From: Streptomyces glaucescens
GTDB lineage: Bacteria > Actinomycetota > Actinomycetes > Streptomycetales > Streptomycetaceae
Reading direction: 5' to 3'
DNA length: 64,000 nt
Assembly: GCF_000761215.1 (NCBI RefSeq)
Contig: NZ_CP009438.1
Location: forward strand, 5,556,001 to 5,620,000
Part shown: positions 30,091 through 39,656 of the stretch, piece after piece
How the letters are laid out: the number at the start of each line of letters is the position of its first letter
How positions within the stretch are numbered: position 1 is the first letter of the stretch
Made by a program: the position numbers and the translations under genes
Notes under the pieces: model-generated
The model's database searches: none
The model's input: only the letters and a program-made list of their open reading frames with translations
What the model was told of the DNA's origin: nothing

Positions 30091-30891
30091 TCAGTCCATC
30101 CGGCGGGCGACGCCCAGCAGTCCGACCTCGGCGTCCGTCGGCTGCGTGACCACGTACCGGCGGTCGCCGTCCGCGCACCACAGGGTGACGCCGTCGGCGA
30201 GGGTGGGCAGCGGCTCGTACTCGGCACGGGGCAGACCGATGACCCGCCCTATCTCCGCCGCCTCGTCCGGCGACACCCGCTGCACCCCCACCACACGCGC
30301 CTGCCGCATCAACCGGGGCGCCACCGGGCTCAGATAGGGCAGCAGCGTGAGCACCGACTGCCAGGGCGCCGAGACCACGCGCCCGCGCGGCGGGCGCATG
30401 CCGCAGTCCCGGATGACCAGGACCGGGCTGCCCGCCGAGGCGCCGAGCGGAGGAACCCGGCCCACGTCGTGCACGGTCATCCCGGACTGGCCGCCCCCCA
30501 CCGCCTGGACGACCTGCGCCCAGTGCTGGGCGCGGCCGGTCTCGACGGCGACCCGCGCGCCGGTCGCGGCGGCACGCAGCGCGAGCACCTGAGCGGTCCA
30601 CAGACCGCCGATGAGCAGCACGTCGTACGGCGTCGGACGGTTCACGCCCAGCACGGCCGGGTGGCCCTCGCCGGTGACGCCGACGACGACGCCGTCGTCA
30701 CCGATGGGCAGGGCCAGCGTGTCGAACTCGTCGACGGACAGCGTGTGCCGCGGATGCCGGGGGCCGAGCAGTCCGAAGCCGGTGCGCAGCCGCTCCGCGA
30801 GCCCGGCGGGCCGTGTGCCGTCGGAGCCCGCGGCGGGGCTGCCCGCGCCGGGGGTGCGCGGGTGGGCGGCCGGGGTGGGCACGGCGGCCAT
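30091..30891 (-). CDS. Uncharacterised ESX-locus protein
   Basis: This 266-residue soluble-looking protein has no signal peptide or membrane segment and no motif I recognise. It is rich in short beta-strand-like stretches (GVVVGVTGEGHPAVLGV, YDVLLIGGLWTAQVLALRAAATGARVAVETG), suggesting an alpha/beta fold. Its ATG at 30891 shares one base with the stop of the upstream eccE gene, so it is made with EccE and probably acts with the ESX membrane complex or its ATPases. Confidence 0.7.
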   Translation of the reverse strand: MAAVPTPAAHPRTPGAGSPAAGSDGTRPAGLAERLRTGFGLLGPRHPRHTLSVDEFDTLALPIGDDGVVVGVTGEGHPAVLGVNRPTPYDVLLIGGLWTAQVLALRAAATGARVAVETGRAQHWAQVVQAVGGGQSGMTVHDVGRVPPLGASAGSPVLVIRDCGMRPPRGRVVSAPWQSVLTLLPYLSPVAPRLMRQARVVGVQRVSPDEAAEIGRVIGLPRAEYEPLPTLADGVTLWCADGDRRYVVTQPTDAEVGLLGVARRMD

Positions 30892-32231
30892 CAGCGGGCA
30901 CCTCCGAGCGGCAGGGTGGCCAGGACTCCGGGCAGCTGCTCCCGGTCCAGACGGGCGAGCCCGGTCCGCGCCTGCCGGGCCACGCGCTCCAGTTCCCGGC
31001 GGGACGCGGCCAGCTCGGTGCTGCTCCGACCGGTCACACGCACGTGCCCGGTGAGCGAGACCTCCCGCTGCCCGCCGCGCGCCAGCGTCAGACTGAGCGT
31101 CGTCGCCAGCGCGGGCACCGCGGTCAACTGGGCCACCAGCTCCGGCAGTCCGGGGCCGGAACCGCCGAGCGGGGGCCAGCGGCGCACCCAGTACGTGGTG
31201 TGCCTGCGGTTGTCGCAGCGCCAGCTGCGGCTGGTCTCCTCGGTCCGCCGCCGGGGCGTCTCGCTCTGCCCGGCCTGGGCGGTCACCATCGGGTTGGCGC
31301 AGGCGGAGGTGGCGATGGCGGACGTCACCTCGTCCTCGGTGAGCACGGTCACCCGGAACCCGGCGCCGGTCAGCCGGCTCGCCAGGTGCTCCGCCGAGCG
31401 GACCAGGCACTTCTGGGCGCCGACGAGTCCGCCGCCGCGGGCCGCCACCGCCTCCGGGCACAGCTCCGGGTCCAGCTTCAGCGCGATCCACATGATGCGG
31501 ACCGCGGGGGAGGCGCTCTGCGCCTGGAGCTGTGTGTAGTTGGTCACCACGACCGACTGCTGGGGCAGGTGCGGCGCGGGCGCGGGCTGGGTGTGCAGCA
31601 CGATCTGTGCGGATTCCAAGCGGATTCCGTCGACGTCCAGCGCGTCCCGCACCAGGGCGAGCGGCAGCGGCCGGCGGCTGCGCTCGGCGCGCAGGGCGCC
31701 GAAGTCCGCCTCCACCTGGAGGACCGCGGTGAGGAAGCCGCCGTCACCGACCATGCCCACCGGGCGCCGGTCACGGTCGTTGCCGCGGCTGTAGCTGTAC
31801 GTCCGCAGGCTCGGGTCGCACTCGACGGCGGGGGCGAGACCGGAGTCGGTGCCCGCCGGCACGGGCGTGCCGGCGGCCTTGCGGCGGCGTGCGCGCAGCG
31901 CCTGCACACCGGCCAGCCACTCGGGCAGGGAACGCCCCCGGCGCCGTACGAGGGCCAGGACGACCAGGACCACGGCGACGACGGCCGCCGGGATCAGCGC
32001 GTACGTCCCGATCACCCAGCCGCACACCACGAGCGCCGCAGCCAGCTCCAGCAGCACCAGCCGCTGCACGGCGAACGAACCTCCGCGCCCCGAGCGGGCC
32101 CTGAGGTGCGGCGTGACGGCGCCCGCCGGGGCGGACGGGCCGCGCGATCCCGACGGACCGGCGCCGCCCGATCGGCCCGGTCGTGACCTCGATTGCGATC
32201 GCGACCGGGTCCTCGGTGCCGAAGCCATCAC
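30891..32231 (-). CDS. eccE: Type VII secretion protein EccE
   Basis: EccE is the fourth core component of the ESX membrane complex, attached to its periphery. The 446-residue protein has an Arg/Ser-rich cytoplasmic start and two membrane helices (about residues 55-95: LVLLELAAALVVCGWVIGTYALIPAAVVAVVLVVLAL). An EccE domain of about 340 residues follows. The order eccE next to eccB, with divergent promoters, fits ESX loci of actinobacteria. GTG at 32231 was chosen as start; ATG at 32228 is equally possible. Confidence 0.82.
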   Translation of the reverse strand: MMASAPRTRSRSQSRSRPGRSGGAGPSGSRGPSAPAGAVTPHLRARSGRGGSFAVQRLVLLELAAALVVCGWVIGTYALIPAAVVAVVLVVLALVRRRGRSLPEWLAGVQALRARRRKAAGTPVPAGTDSGLAPAVECDPSLRTYSYSRGNDRDRRPVGMVGDGGFLTAVLQVEADFGALRAERSRRPLPLALVRDALDVDGIRLESAQIVLHTQPAPAPHLPQQSVVVTNYTQLQAQSASPAVRIMWIALKLDPELCPEAVAARGGGLVGAQKCLVRSAEHLASRLTGAGFRVTVLTEDEVTSAIATSACANPMVTAQAGQSETPRRRTEETSRSWRCDNRRHTTYWVRRWPPLGGSGPGLPELVAQLTAVPALATTLSLTLARGGQREVSLTGHVRVTGRSSTELAASRRELERVARQARTGLARLDREQLPGVLATLPLGGAR

Positions 32232-32435
32232 TCCAAAACCCCCGAATCTCTACCGAAAACCCATGTCCGCACGCTCCCGCGCGTCCTGAGCGCCCTACCC
32301 ATGACACACGCACGTCCGCGCAACAGGCATAGTAGGGGCCGGGTCTGACGACCGGGCCACCAGAGGCACACCACGGGCGGGCGCCGGAACCAGCACCGCG
32401 CCCAGGGCTCCGCAACGGGGAGAGAGCGGACACAG

Positions 32436-33962
32436 ATGGCATCACGCCGCGATGAACTCAACGCCTACACCTTCGCGAAGCGTCGCACACTCGCGTCGTT
32501 CCTGCGGCCTTCGCCGTCGGGCTCGGAGGAGGGCGCACCGAAGCCGTTGAGCGCGGTGTGGCCCGGCCTGGTCGTCGGCGTGGTGATCCTCGCGGTGTTC
32601 GGCGCCATCGGCCTGTTCAGCCCCACCGCGCCGCGCGGCTGGGACGCCCCGGGCGAACACGTCATCGTCGCCAGCGACTCGACCACCCGCTACGTCGTCC
32701 TGAAGACGAAGGGCGAGAAGCAGCTGCACCCGGTGCTCAACATGGCGTCCGCCAAGCTGCTGCTCGACCCGGACAAGAACAGCATCATCACGGTCGACGA
32801 GAAGGTCCTCGACAGCGGCAGGCCCCCGCACGGCGCCACCATCGGCATCCCGTACGCCCCCGACCGGCTCCCCTCGGCGGGCGAGGCGGAGGCGGCCAAG
32901 CGCTGGGCGGTCTGCGAGCGCCCGGGCGCCGGTGGCCGGGCCATCCAGAAGGCGGCCTTCGTGCTCGCCGAGAAGGAGTGGGCGAAGACCGAGGGCCGCA
33001 ACAAGCTCTCCGGCGGCGACCTGATGTACGTCGTCGGCCCGGACGGCAAGAGCCAGTACGTCGTCGACGCGCGCGGCTGGGCCTACCCGCTCGGCGACCC
33101 CGGCGACAAGGAACTCCTCAAGGCCCTCGACACCCGCAGCCGCGCCCCGCAGCGCGTCTCCCAGGACTGGCTCGACACCCTGCACAAGGGCGACCCGCTG
33201 GAGATCCCGGCCATCGACGGAACGCCCGGTGCCGCGGCGAACGCCTCCGCCAGCCTCGGCGCGTACGACAAGGTCGGCATGGTCATCAAGGCGTACGACG
33301 GCACGCGCATGCAGTACTACGTCGTCCTGCCCGGCGAGGTGGCCCGCATCAGCGAGTTCACCGCCACCCTGCTGCTGAACAGCGGCGACCTCGTCGCCGT
33401 CGGCCAGACCGGCGAGGCCCAGCAGGTCAGCCCCGGCGCGGTCGCCGAGAGCACCACCTTCCTCGGCGACAGGAAGTGGCCGGCGTACAAGCCGAGGACG
33501 GTCAACAACGGCACCAGCGCCACCAGCGGCCGCAACACCGTCTGCAACGTGCTGCGTTCGGTGAACGCCAGGACCGGAGTCACCACCCTGGCCACCTGGG
33601 CGGGCACCGACTTCCCCGCGCAGCTGCCCACCGGCTCCTCCAGCGCCTACGTCACGCCCGGCTCCGGCCAGCTCTACCGCCAGTTCCAGGGGCAGGAGAC
33701 CAAGGCGGGCAGCGTCTTCCTGGTCACCGACACCGGCCTGCGCTACGCGCTCCAGTCCAACAGCGACAGCGCCACCGACGACAAGGGCATCGGCACCTCC
33801 GCCGAGCAGCGCAAGCGGCAGCTGGCCGAAGCGAAGATCGCCCAGACCCGGCTCGGCTACGAGAAGGTCGTCCCCACGCCCGTCCCCGTGGCCTGGTCGA
33901 GGTTCCTTCCCACCGGCCCGCGTCTGTCCGAGGCGGCGGCGCGGCAGCCGCAGGGCTCGTGA
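32436..33962 (+). CDS. eccB: Type VII secretion protein EccB
   Basis: EccB is the bitopic ESX membrane component with a large extracellular domain. The 508-residue protein starts with the family N-terminus (ASRRDELNAYTFAKRRTLASFL), followed by a single membrane helix at about residues 43-62 (WPGLVVGVVILAVFGAIGLF). Outside follow the repeat units VLNMASAKLLL and a region with Cys in WAVCERP and NTVCNVLR. The ATG at 32436 lies 15 bases after GGGAGAG. It heads a plus-strand operon with a mycosin and a membrane protein. Confidence 0.93.
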   Translation: MASRRDELNAYTFAKRRTLASFLRPSPSGSEEGAPKPLSAVWPGLVVGVVILAVFGAIGLFSPTAPRGWDAPGEHVIVASDSTTRYVVLKTKGEKQLHPVLNMASAKLLLDPDKNSIITVDEKVLDSGRPPHGATIGIPYAPDRLPSAGEAEAAKRWAVCERPGAGGRAIQKAAFVLAEKEWAKTEGRNKLSGGDLMYVVGPDGKSQYVVDARGWAYPLGDPGDKELLKALDTRSRAPQRVSQDWLDTLHKGDPLEIPAIDGTPGAAANASASLGAYDKVGMVIKAYDGTRMQYYVVLPGEVARISEFTATLLLNSGDLVAVGQTGEAQQVSPGAVAESTTFLGDRKWPAYKPRTVNNGTSATSGRNTVCNVLRSVNARTGVTTLATWAGTDFPAQLPTGSSSAYVTPGSGQLYRQFQGQETKAGSVFLVTDTGLRYALQSNSDSATDDKGIGTSAEQRKRQLAEAKIAQTRLGYEKVVPTPVPVAWSRFLPTGPRLSEAAARQPQGS

Positions 33963-34036
33963 CGGACGGCACCGGCATGGAGCCACAGCAGCCGCGGGAG
34001 TCACAGGAGCCGCAGAAGCCGCAGGAGAGCGAACCG

Positions 34037-35314
34037 ATGCTGAAGGCAGCCGACACCAGGACCAGGGGCCGCAGCCGCACGGTGCTGGCGGCCCTGCTCG
34101 CCACCACCGCCCTCACGGCGACGACGCAACTCGCCCTCCCCGCCCCCATGGCGCGGGCGGACGACAGCGGCCAGTGCACGTTCCCGTCGAAGAAGTACGA
34201 GGGCCGCCCCTGGGCCCTGCAACGCGTCAACCTCGACGAACTGTGGGCCCAGTCGAAGGGCGAGGGAGTCCGGGTCGCGGTCATCGACACCGGCGTCGAC
34301 GTCAAGAACCCCCAGCTCACCCAGGCCGTCGACGTCTCCAGGGGCAAGAACTTCCTGCCCGCGAAGAACAAGAAGGGCGAGGAGATCGAACGCGGCAACG
34401 CCAGCGGTACGACCGACACCGTCGGCCACGGCACTCGCGTCGCCGGCATCATCGCCGCCCGCCCCGCGAAGGGCACCGGCTTCGTCGGCCTGGCCCCCGA
34501 GGCCACCATCATCCCGATCAAGCAGAACGACGCGGAGGGCAACGGAACGGCGGTGACCCTCGCCGAGGCCATCCGCTACGCGGTGGACGCGGGCGCCGAC
34601 GTCATCAACATCTCCCAGGACACCGCCAACGCGATCAGACCCGACGGCCGCCTGGAACAGGCCGTGCGGCAGGCCCTCGACCGCGACGTCGTCGTCGTCG
34701 CCTCGGCCGGCAACGACGGCCTCGGCGGCAACGTCAAGGTCACCTACCCGGCGTCCTACGAAGGCGTCCTCGCCGTGGCCTCCTCCGACCGCAACAACGA
34801 ACGCGCCCCCTTCTCCCAGTCGGGCGAGTTCGTGGGCGTCGCCGCCCCCGGCGTCGACATGATCTCCACCGTCCCCGGCAACGGCCACTGCTCCGACAAC
34901 GGCACCAGCTTCTCCGCCCCCTACGTCGCCGGCGTGGCCGCCCTGCTGAAGGCCAAGTACCCCAAGTGGACGGCCCGGCAGATCGTCGCGCAGATCGAGC
35001 AGACCGCGGAACGCACCATCCCCGGCCACGACCGCCTGGTCGGCTGGGGCGTCGTCGACCCGGTCAAGGCCCTGACGGACGTCGACCCGGCCAACCCCGT
35101 CGAGTCACCCCGCCCCGAACGCAACCTCACCGGCGCGCAGGCCCCCTCGGTCGACCCGGTGCACTTCGGGGAGACGGCCGACGAACGCAACGTCCGCCTG
35201 GGCACCTACGTGGTCGTCGGCGGCCTGGTCCTCGCGGCGGGACTGAGCGGCACGGCGATCGCCGTACGGGACGCCCGCCGCCGGCGGGGCCTGCGAGGAG
35301 GTCCGGCATGCTGA
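34037..35314 (+). CDS. mycP: Membrane-anchored subtilisin-like mycosin (first of two)
   Basis: Mycosins are S8 proteases of ESX systems that stabilise the membrane complex and cleave substrates. The 425-residue protein has a signal peptide (cleavage near ARA, residue 41), the catalytic triad Asp84 (AVIDTGVD), His131 (GHGTRVAG) and Ser291 (NGTSFSAPYVAG), and a C-terminal membrane helix YVVVGGLVLAAGLSGTAIAV with a basic tail. Start 34037 has AGGAGAG upstream. An in-frame ATG at 33977 would add 20 residues without a ribosome binding site. It is 74 bases from eccB and overlaps the next gene by 7 bases. Confidence 0.9.
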   Translation: MLKAADTRTRGRSRTVLAALLATTALTATTQLALPAPMARADDSGQCTFPSKKYEGRPWALQRVNLDELWAQSKGEGVRVAVIDTGVDVKNPQLTQAVDVSRGKNFLPAKNKKGEEIERGNASGTTDTVGHGTRVAGIIAARPAKGTGFVGLAPEATIIPIKQNDAEGNGTAVTLAEAIRYAVDAGADVINISQDTANAIRPDGRLEQAVRQALDRDVVVVASAGNDGLGGNVKVTYPASYEGVLAVASSDRNNERAPFSQSGEFVGVAAPGVDMISTVPGNGHCSDNGTSFSAPYVAGVAALLKAKYPKWTARQIVAQIEQTAERTIPGHDRLVGWGVVDPVKALTDVDPANPVESPRPERNLTGAQAPSVDPVHFGETADERNVRLGTYVVVGGLVLAAGLSGTAIAVRDARRRRGLRGGPAC

Positions 35315-35913
35315 CCCGGCTGTCCGTGATCCTCTTCGTCCTGGCGGCGATCCTGCTCCTCATGGCCTGCGTCAGGGCCGACCGCGTCCGCTCCTGGCGC
35401 GAGTCCCTCAACCCGTCCGCCCCGGCCGTCCCCGACGCCGCCTTCGTCGTCGCCCGCCTCACCTTCGTCGGCCTCGCCGTGGGCTGCGTCGTCCTGGGCG
35501 TGCGGGGACTGGGTGTCGAGGACGGCTCGAAGTGGAGTGACGACGAGCTGGCGAGCGCGGTGGAGCAGGCGACGTACGAACTCGACGGATTCCTGTACCG
35601 GACCGACGAGAGCGGCGAGCCCGTCGTCTTCCTCTACGAGTACGACACGCTGATCGAGACGGAAGTGGCCGAGAACGGCGGCGGCGACGCCCCCCAGGAC
35701 GGGGTGGACGCCTCGCCGCTCGCCGGCAACACCGACGCCGACGCGTACTTCACGGTGACGGCGAACGGCGCGGACAGCGCCTTCTGCACCCACGTCGAGC
35801 GCGTCCGCTCCAAGGAGGACGACTACACCCCGCCGGGCATCGCGGGACGCCCGGGGACGTACACCGAACTGGGATACCGGCTCGACGTGACGACCCGCGA
35901 AGGGGCGTGCTGA
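35308..35913 (+). CDS. Uncharacterised ESX-locus membrane protein
   Basis: This 201-residue protein has two N-terminal membrane helices (LSVILFVLAAILLLMAC and ARLTFVGLAVGCVVLGVRGL), with an acidic extracellular domain after residue 65. It overlaps the mycosin gene by 7 bases (ATGCTGA) and has GAGGAGG before its ATG, so it belongs to the eccB-mycP operon. It resembles no family I recognise. A role in the ESX complex or in cell-envelope anchoring is plausible. Confidence 0.7.
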   Translation: MLTRLSVILFVLAAILLLMACVRADRVRSWRESLNPSAPAVPDAAFVVARLTFVGLAVGCVVLGVRGLGVEDGSKWSDDELASAVEQATYELDGFLYRTDESGEPVVFLYEYDTLIETEVAENGGGDAPQDGVDASPLAGNTDADAYFTVTANGADSAFCTHVERVRSKEDDYTPPGIAGRPGTYTELGYRLDVTTREGAC

Positions 35914-35939
35914 CCGGCCGGACGGCGCCGGGGAACCGG

Positions 35940-36608
35940 TCAGGCGACGTCGTTCAGGGTGGCGGAGGGCGCCTTGCCCTCCTGAGCCTGTCCGGCGCGC
36001 TCGGCGAAGACGGTGGCGAACTGCTCCACCGTGTTCGGCAACTCGACGCCGGAGCCGGCCTCCCCCATGGTCACCATGATCACGCTGCCGACGCGCACCT
36101 GGACGAGAACGGCCTCCGCCCCGGCCCGCAGTGAGGTACTCACGCCGGCCACGGCATCGCTCTCGTCCCCGATCGTCCCCAGATCCAGCTCTCGCGGTTC
36201 GACGCTCCGCCCACCCCAGGCCTTCCAGACCGGCTCGTAGGAAGCCTGCGCCGCCTTTGCGTCCTCGTACGCCATGAGAACGAAATCGAGCTGAGCCTTG
36301 TCACGGCCGCCCGCCATTGCCGAAACCCCGGTGACCCGCGGCTTGGAGCACTCCTCGGGCCCTTCGTGGCACCGGGCCACCCCGAGTTCCCTCGCCTTGC
36401 TCTGCGGGTACGCGACGGGCTCGACGGCGACCTCCCACCCGGGGGCCGCCTTCGCGTCCGGCAGCACGGCTGCGGCCTGCCGGGCACTGAGCGGACCGGC
36501 CTCGTCCGCGCTTCCGTCACCGCAGCCGGCCAGGAGCGCGAGCGCCGCGCAGGACACGACGGCCTGTCGCACCAGCCGACGGGTACGCGGGCGGACGGTG
36601 ACTTCCAT
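35940..36608 (-). CDS. Putative lipoprotein, last gene of the ESX substrate operon
   Basis: This 222-residue protein has an Arg-rich n-region, a hydrophobic stretch and a lipobox LLAGC (Cys near residue 29), so it should be membrane-anchored outside. The domain begins LSARQAAAVLPDAKAAPGWEV and looks like a small mixed fold. It resembles sensor or binding domains in actinobacterial lipoproteins, but I cannot name a family. The ATG at 36608 has GAGGAA upstream. It is 31 bases after the second lipoprotein, downstream of the 770-residue WXG protein. An immunity or accessory role is possible. Confidence 0.7.
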   Translation of the reverse strand: MEVTVRPRTRRLVRQAVVSCAALALLAGCGDGSADEAGPLSARQAAAVLPDAKAAPGWEVAVEPVAYPQSKARELGVARCHEGPEECSKPRVTGVSAMAGGRDKAQLDFVLMAYEDAKAAQASYEPVWKAWGGRSVEPRELDLGTIGDESDAVAGVSTSLRAGAEAVLVQVRVGSVIMVTMGEAGSGVELPNTVEQFATVFAERAGQAQEGKAPSATLNDVA

Positions 36609-36639
36609 GGCTTCCTCGATCGATGTCACGTGGTCGGCT

Positions 36640-37197
36640 TCACCAGTCCGTCGCACTCGCCCCGCACGAGGCCGATGCCTCGACCTGGCTCGTGTACGCG
36701 GTGATCAGGCGCCGCATCGCGTCGGCGTCGCTGTGCTCGGAACCCTGAGCCTGAACCGCCGTGTACAACTCCTGGCCGTTCCGCTCGTCGACGCATCCGC
36801 CGGTCTTGCCGAAGGCCTCGTTCCCCGAGTACCGGAACCGTTCGTCGTCCGCGGACTGCTCCGGGGCTTCGAGGGACTGGCTGGAGGCGAAGTACGCGGT
36901 GGTCTTGCCCTCTTCCACCCACGCCTGCGTGGCCCTCAGGGCGAGCTTGTCGTCGACCACGACCTCGCACACCTTCGTTCCCCCACCCGACTTCTCCCGC
37001 TCGGTGACGTCCTCACCGTCCGGCAGGAACTGCCCGAGATCGTCGGCGTCGACAGCGATCCCGCACAGATTCTCAGGGATCGCGTAATCGCGCCGGGACT
37101 CGTCACCGCCGCACCCGGAGAGCGCGGCGACGAGGACGGCGACCGCCGGAACGACGACCATGCCGCGCTGTCGCGACGGCGTAAGGCGAGCACTCAC
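36640..37197 (-). CDS. Putative lipoprotein in the ESX substrate operon
   Basis: This 185-residue protein has a hydrophobic signal with lipobox ALSGC near residue 29. The exported part has Cys residues at CGIAV, KVCEV, GGCVDE and ASCGA, likely pairing as disulfides. The GTG at 37197 follows GAAGGGGA. It begins 26 bases after the 770-residue WXG protein and precedes another lipoprotein. Two lipoproteins behind a large putative substrate suggest a membrane-anchored partner or immunity role, which is inference. Confidence 0.7.
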   Translation of the reverse strand: MSARLTPSRQRGMVVVPAVAVLVAALSGCGGDESRRDYAIPENLCGIAVDADDLGQFLPDGEDVTEREKSGGGTKVCEVVVDDKLALRATQAWVEEGKTTAYFASSQSLEAPEQSADDERFRYSGNEAFGKTGGCVDERNGQELYTAVQAQGSEHSDADAMRRLITAYTSQVEASASCGASATDW

Positions 37198-37223
37198 AAG
37201 ATCCCCTTCGTCGCACTCGTTGA

Positions 37224-39536
37224 TCAGAAGGCCGCGATGCTACCGGGCGCCTGCCCGTCCACGATGGCGCGGGCGTTGATGTACCCCTGGCGGGCCGCCT
37301 CCCGGGCGGTGATACCGGCGTCGCTCGTGTCCATCGTGTGGTACTTGTCCGCCGCGGTCCGGGCGGCGTCCTCCGTGATGGTGAGGTTCCGCGTCAGGCC
37401 TTCCTGCCAGTACTCGCCACCGGTCTGCTGCGCCTGGTCCATGGCATGACCCTCGGCGTCCTTGAACACCGATTCCAGAACGGTGCTGGTGACGGTTCCG
37501 GCGACACCTCCGACCGCCGCCCCGACCCACGGTGTGGCCACGAAGGAAGTGCCCACGCCGACCACGGTGCCGACCGTGCCGGAAATGATGTTCTTCTTCT
37601 GGGCGACGGCGTGCTCGTATTCCTTGTCCTTGTCCGAGGCCTCCTTCCCGATGTACTCCTGCGCGCCCAGCGCGAGAGTGCCGGACACCTCGCCGGACCG
37701 TCCCGCGATCTGCCGGATGACCAGTTCCTCGTCCTCGGAGAGACGCTGGGCCTCCGGCAGGTCCGGGTTCAGGTGGTAGTCCATCAGCTTGCCCATGTAC
37801 GCCTTCTGGCCGACCTCGACGGCGGCGTACCCTTCCGGGTTCTGGCCCACCGCGAAGAGCAGCTTGCTCACGGACGTGTGGTCCAGCTCGGCTTCCGAGC
37901 CGGCGACCGGGTACAGCTTCTGCACGTCCTGCCACTTCTGCGAGTCCGGATCCCGTTCGACGTCGGTCATGGCGCGGTTGATGTCCGGGAGGTACTCCGA
38001 CGTGATCTGTCCGACGCTGTCGGTCATGAAGCCCCGGCCGGTGAGCCGTTCCGGGTCGTCCGCGATCGAGGCGACCAGGCTCTCCATGAGCTGGGACTGC
38101 TCACGCGTGTGCGCCGGCGTGTCGATGGTCGGCATCTCGCCGGCGGGGTGTCCCGTGGTCGCCGCCTCCAGCGCCAGCGCGAGATTGTTCTCGCCCGTAC
38201 GCAGGTCGTCGCCCTTGAGGTTGCTCTCCTTCGGCCACTCCCGCTCCTCGAAGAGGTACTGGAAGTTGGAGAGCGTGACCTTGCCGTTCTTGCCGTCGCC
38301 GTCGGTGTCCCGTTCGAAGGGGTTGTCCTCGTCGTCCTTGTTGATGAACTCCTGGTTGAAGAAGTCGGTCGCCGCGGCCGGGCTGTTGGACAAACCCTTC
38401 AGATAGCCGGTGAGCGGGTCGGAGCCGCTGTCCTCGCCGATGCGGTTCAGCCAGGGGTCCATGCCCAAGTGCTGCCACGCCGTGTTGGCGTGCTCCCCGT
38501 TGCCGGTGAGCTTGCGCTCGGTGGCCATGAGCTTGTTGCCGTAGTCCCTGAGGAACTGGTCGTCGTAGTCGCCCGTCCGCATCAGGTTGCTCATCACCTG
38601 GAAGCCCATGGGGCCGCCGTTGTTGCCGTAGAGCGGCTTGTCGCCGATGTCGACCATCGTGCGCTTCCACTCGGTCATCGCGACCGAGTCGCTCTGCGTG
38701 GCGTTGGCGAGCGTGGTGCCCAGGCTGCGCTGCAGGTCGTCGAACTTGTCCAGCCGCTCGCGCGCCAGTTCGTAGTTGCCGCGGTGCGGGTCGTTGACGC
38801 CGGTCCAGAACTCGAGCGTCTTCTGCGGCCCCAGAGACGTCGCGAACCGCTCGGCGAACAGATCGTCGTTGCCGTACTTGCCGAGCCCGTCCACCAGCCG
38901 GTCGAACTCCTCCGGGCTGAGGTCCTCGGGATCCTTCTTCGCCAGCTTCGCCAACTCGTCGGCCTGCTTGACCGCCTCCGCGGCACTGTCCCGGTCCTTG
39001 TACGAGGCGTCCGAGAAGCCGAGCCTGCTCTGATCGGCGATGGCCTGCAGCACGGTTTTGGCCGAGTTGTCGCTCTCGGTCGCCTTGTCGAGGATCTTCT
39101 GGAGCTGGTCGCGGAGCGCCGTGATGTCGGACTGGTTGTCCTTGTCCTCCTTGGCCCGGCCCTCCGGCGGCACGTTCGTGGTGACGGTGAACCCGCCCTC
39201 GTAGCCGATGACCGTCAGGTTCTTCTTCCGGCCGCCCTCGATCGCGTCGACGAGCTGCTGGTGGTAGTCCTTCAGCTCGTTGCGCGTGTCGTCGAGGATC
39301 CGGTGGATGGTCGTGGCCTGGGTGTGCGCGTCGCTGAACTCACCGGCCGTCTTGCCGATGAACTCCTTGGTCACCTGGGCGTTCACGCCGGCCCAGTCCG
39401 CCTTGTTCGCCGCCTGGCGCAGTTCGTCCTCGGCGTCCTTCTTCAACGTCTCGAGGTGCTTGACCAGATCCGACCAGTCTTTGACCGCGTCGTCGAGCAG
39501 CTTGAAGTTGGCGTCGCGCAGAGTGTCGAGGTCCAT
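37224..39536 (-). CDS. Large WXG-motif protein, candidate type VII substrate
   Basis: The 770-residue protein starts with about 100 residues of helices carrying a WXG motif at Trp48-Ala-Gly50 (KADWAGVNAQ), as in type VII substrate targeting domains. The middle is mostly helical. An EF-hand-like loop (DTDGDGKNGKVTL, near residue 405) could bind calcium. Residues 649-688 form a Gly-rich hydrophobic stretch (GTVGTVVGVGTSFVATPWVGAAVGG in outline) that might insert into membranes. It resembles DUF6571-type Streptomyces proteins as I recall. The order small helical protein, this gene, then two lipoproteins matches type VII effector modules. Enzyme activity is not evident. Confidence 0.72.
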   Translation of the reverse strand: MDLDTLRDANFKLLDDAVKDWSDLVKHLETLKKDAEDELRQAANKADWAGVNAQVTKEFIGKTAGEFSDAHTQATTIHRILDDTRNELKDYHQQLVDAIEGGRKKNLTVIGYEGGFTVTTNVPPEGRAKEDKDNQSDITALRDQLQKILDKATESDNSAKTVLQAIADQSRLGFSDASYKDRDSAAEAVKQADELAKLAKKDPEDLSPEEFDRLVDGLGKYGNDDLFAERFATSLGPQKTLEFWTGVNDPHRGNYELARERLDKFDDLQRSLGTTLANATQSDSVAMTEWKRTMVDIGDKPLYGNNGGPMGFQVMSNLMRTGDYDDQFLRDYGNKLMATERKLTGNGEHANTAWQHLGMDPWLNRIGEDSGSDPLTGYLKGLSNSPAAATDFFNQEFINKDDEDNPFERDTDGDGKNGKVTLSNFQYLFEEREWPKESNLKGDDLRTGENNLALALEAATTGHPAGEMPTIDTPAHTREQSQLMESLVASIADDPERLTGRGFMTDSVGQITSEYLPDINRAMTDVERDPDSQKWQDVQKLYPVAGSEAELDHTSVSKLLFAVGQNPEGYAAVEVGQKAYMGKLMDYHLNPDLPEAQRLSEDEELVIRQIAGRSGEVSGTLALGAQEYIGKEASDKDKEYEHAVAQKKNIISGTVGTVVGVGTSFVATPWVGAAVGGVAGTVTSTVLESVFKDAEGHAMDQAQQTGGEYWQEGLTRNLTITEDAARTAADKYHTMDTSDAGITAREAARQGYINARAIVDGQAPGSIAAF

Positions 39537-39656
39537 CGGCCTTTGTCCCCAGGAGTGTCGAGCAGTGGATGAGTGAGAACGAGTCGGTGAGCTGGTGCCG
39601 GTCGGTCAGGGCGGGGGTGAGCGGGAATCCCGCTGCCGCCCGCGTCATCCAGGCCG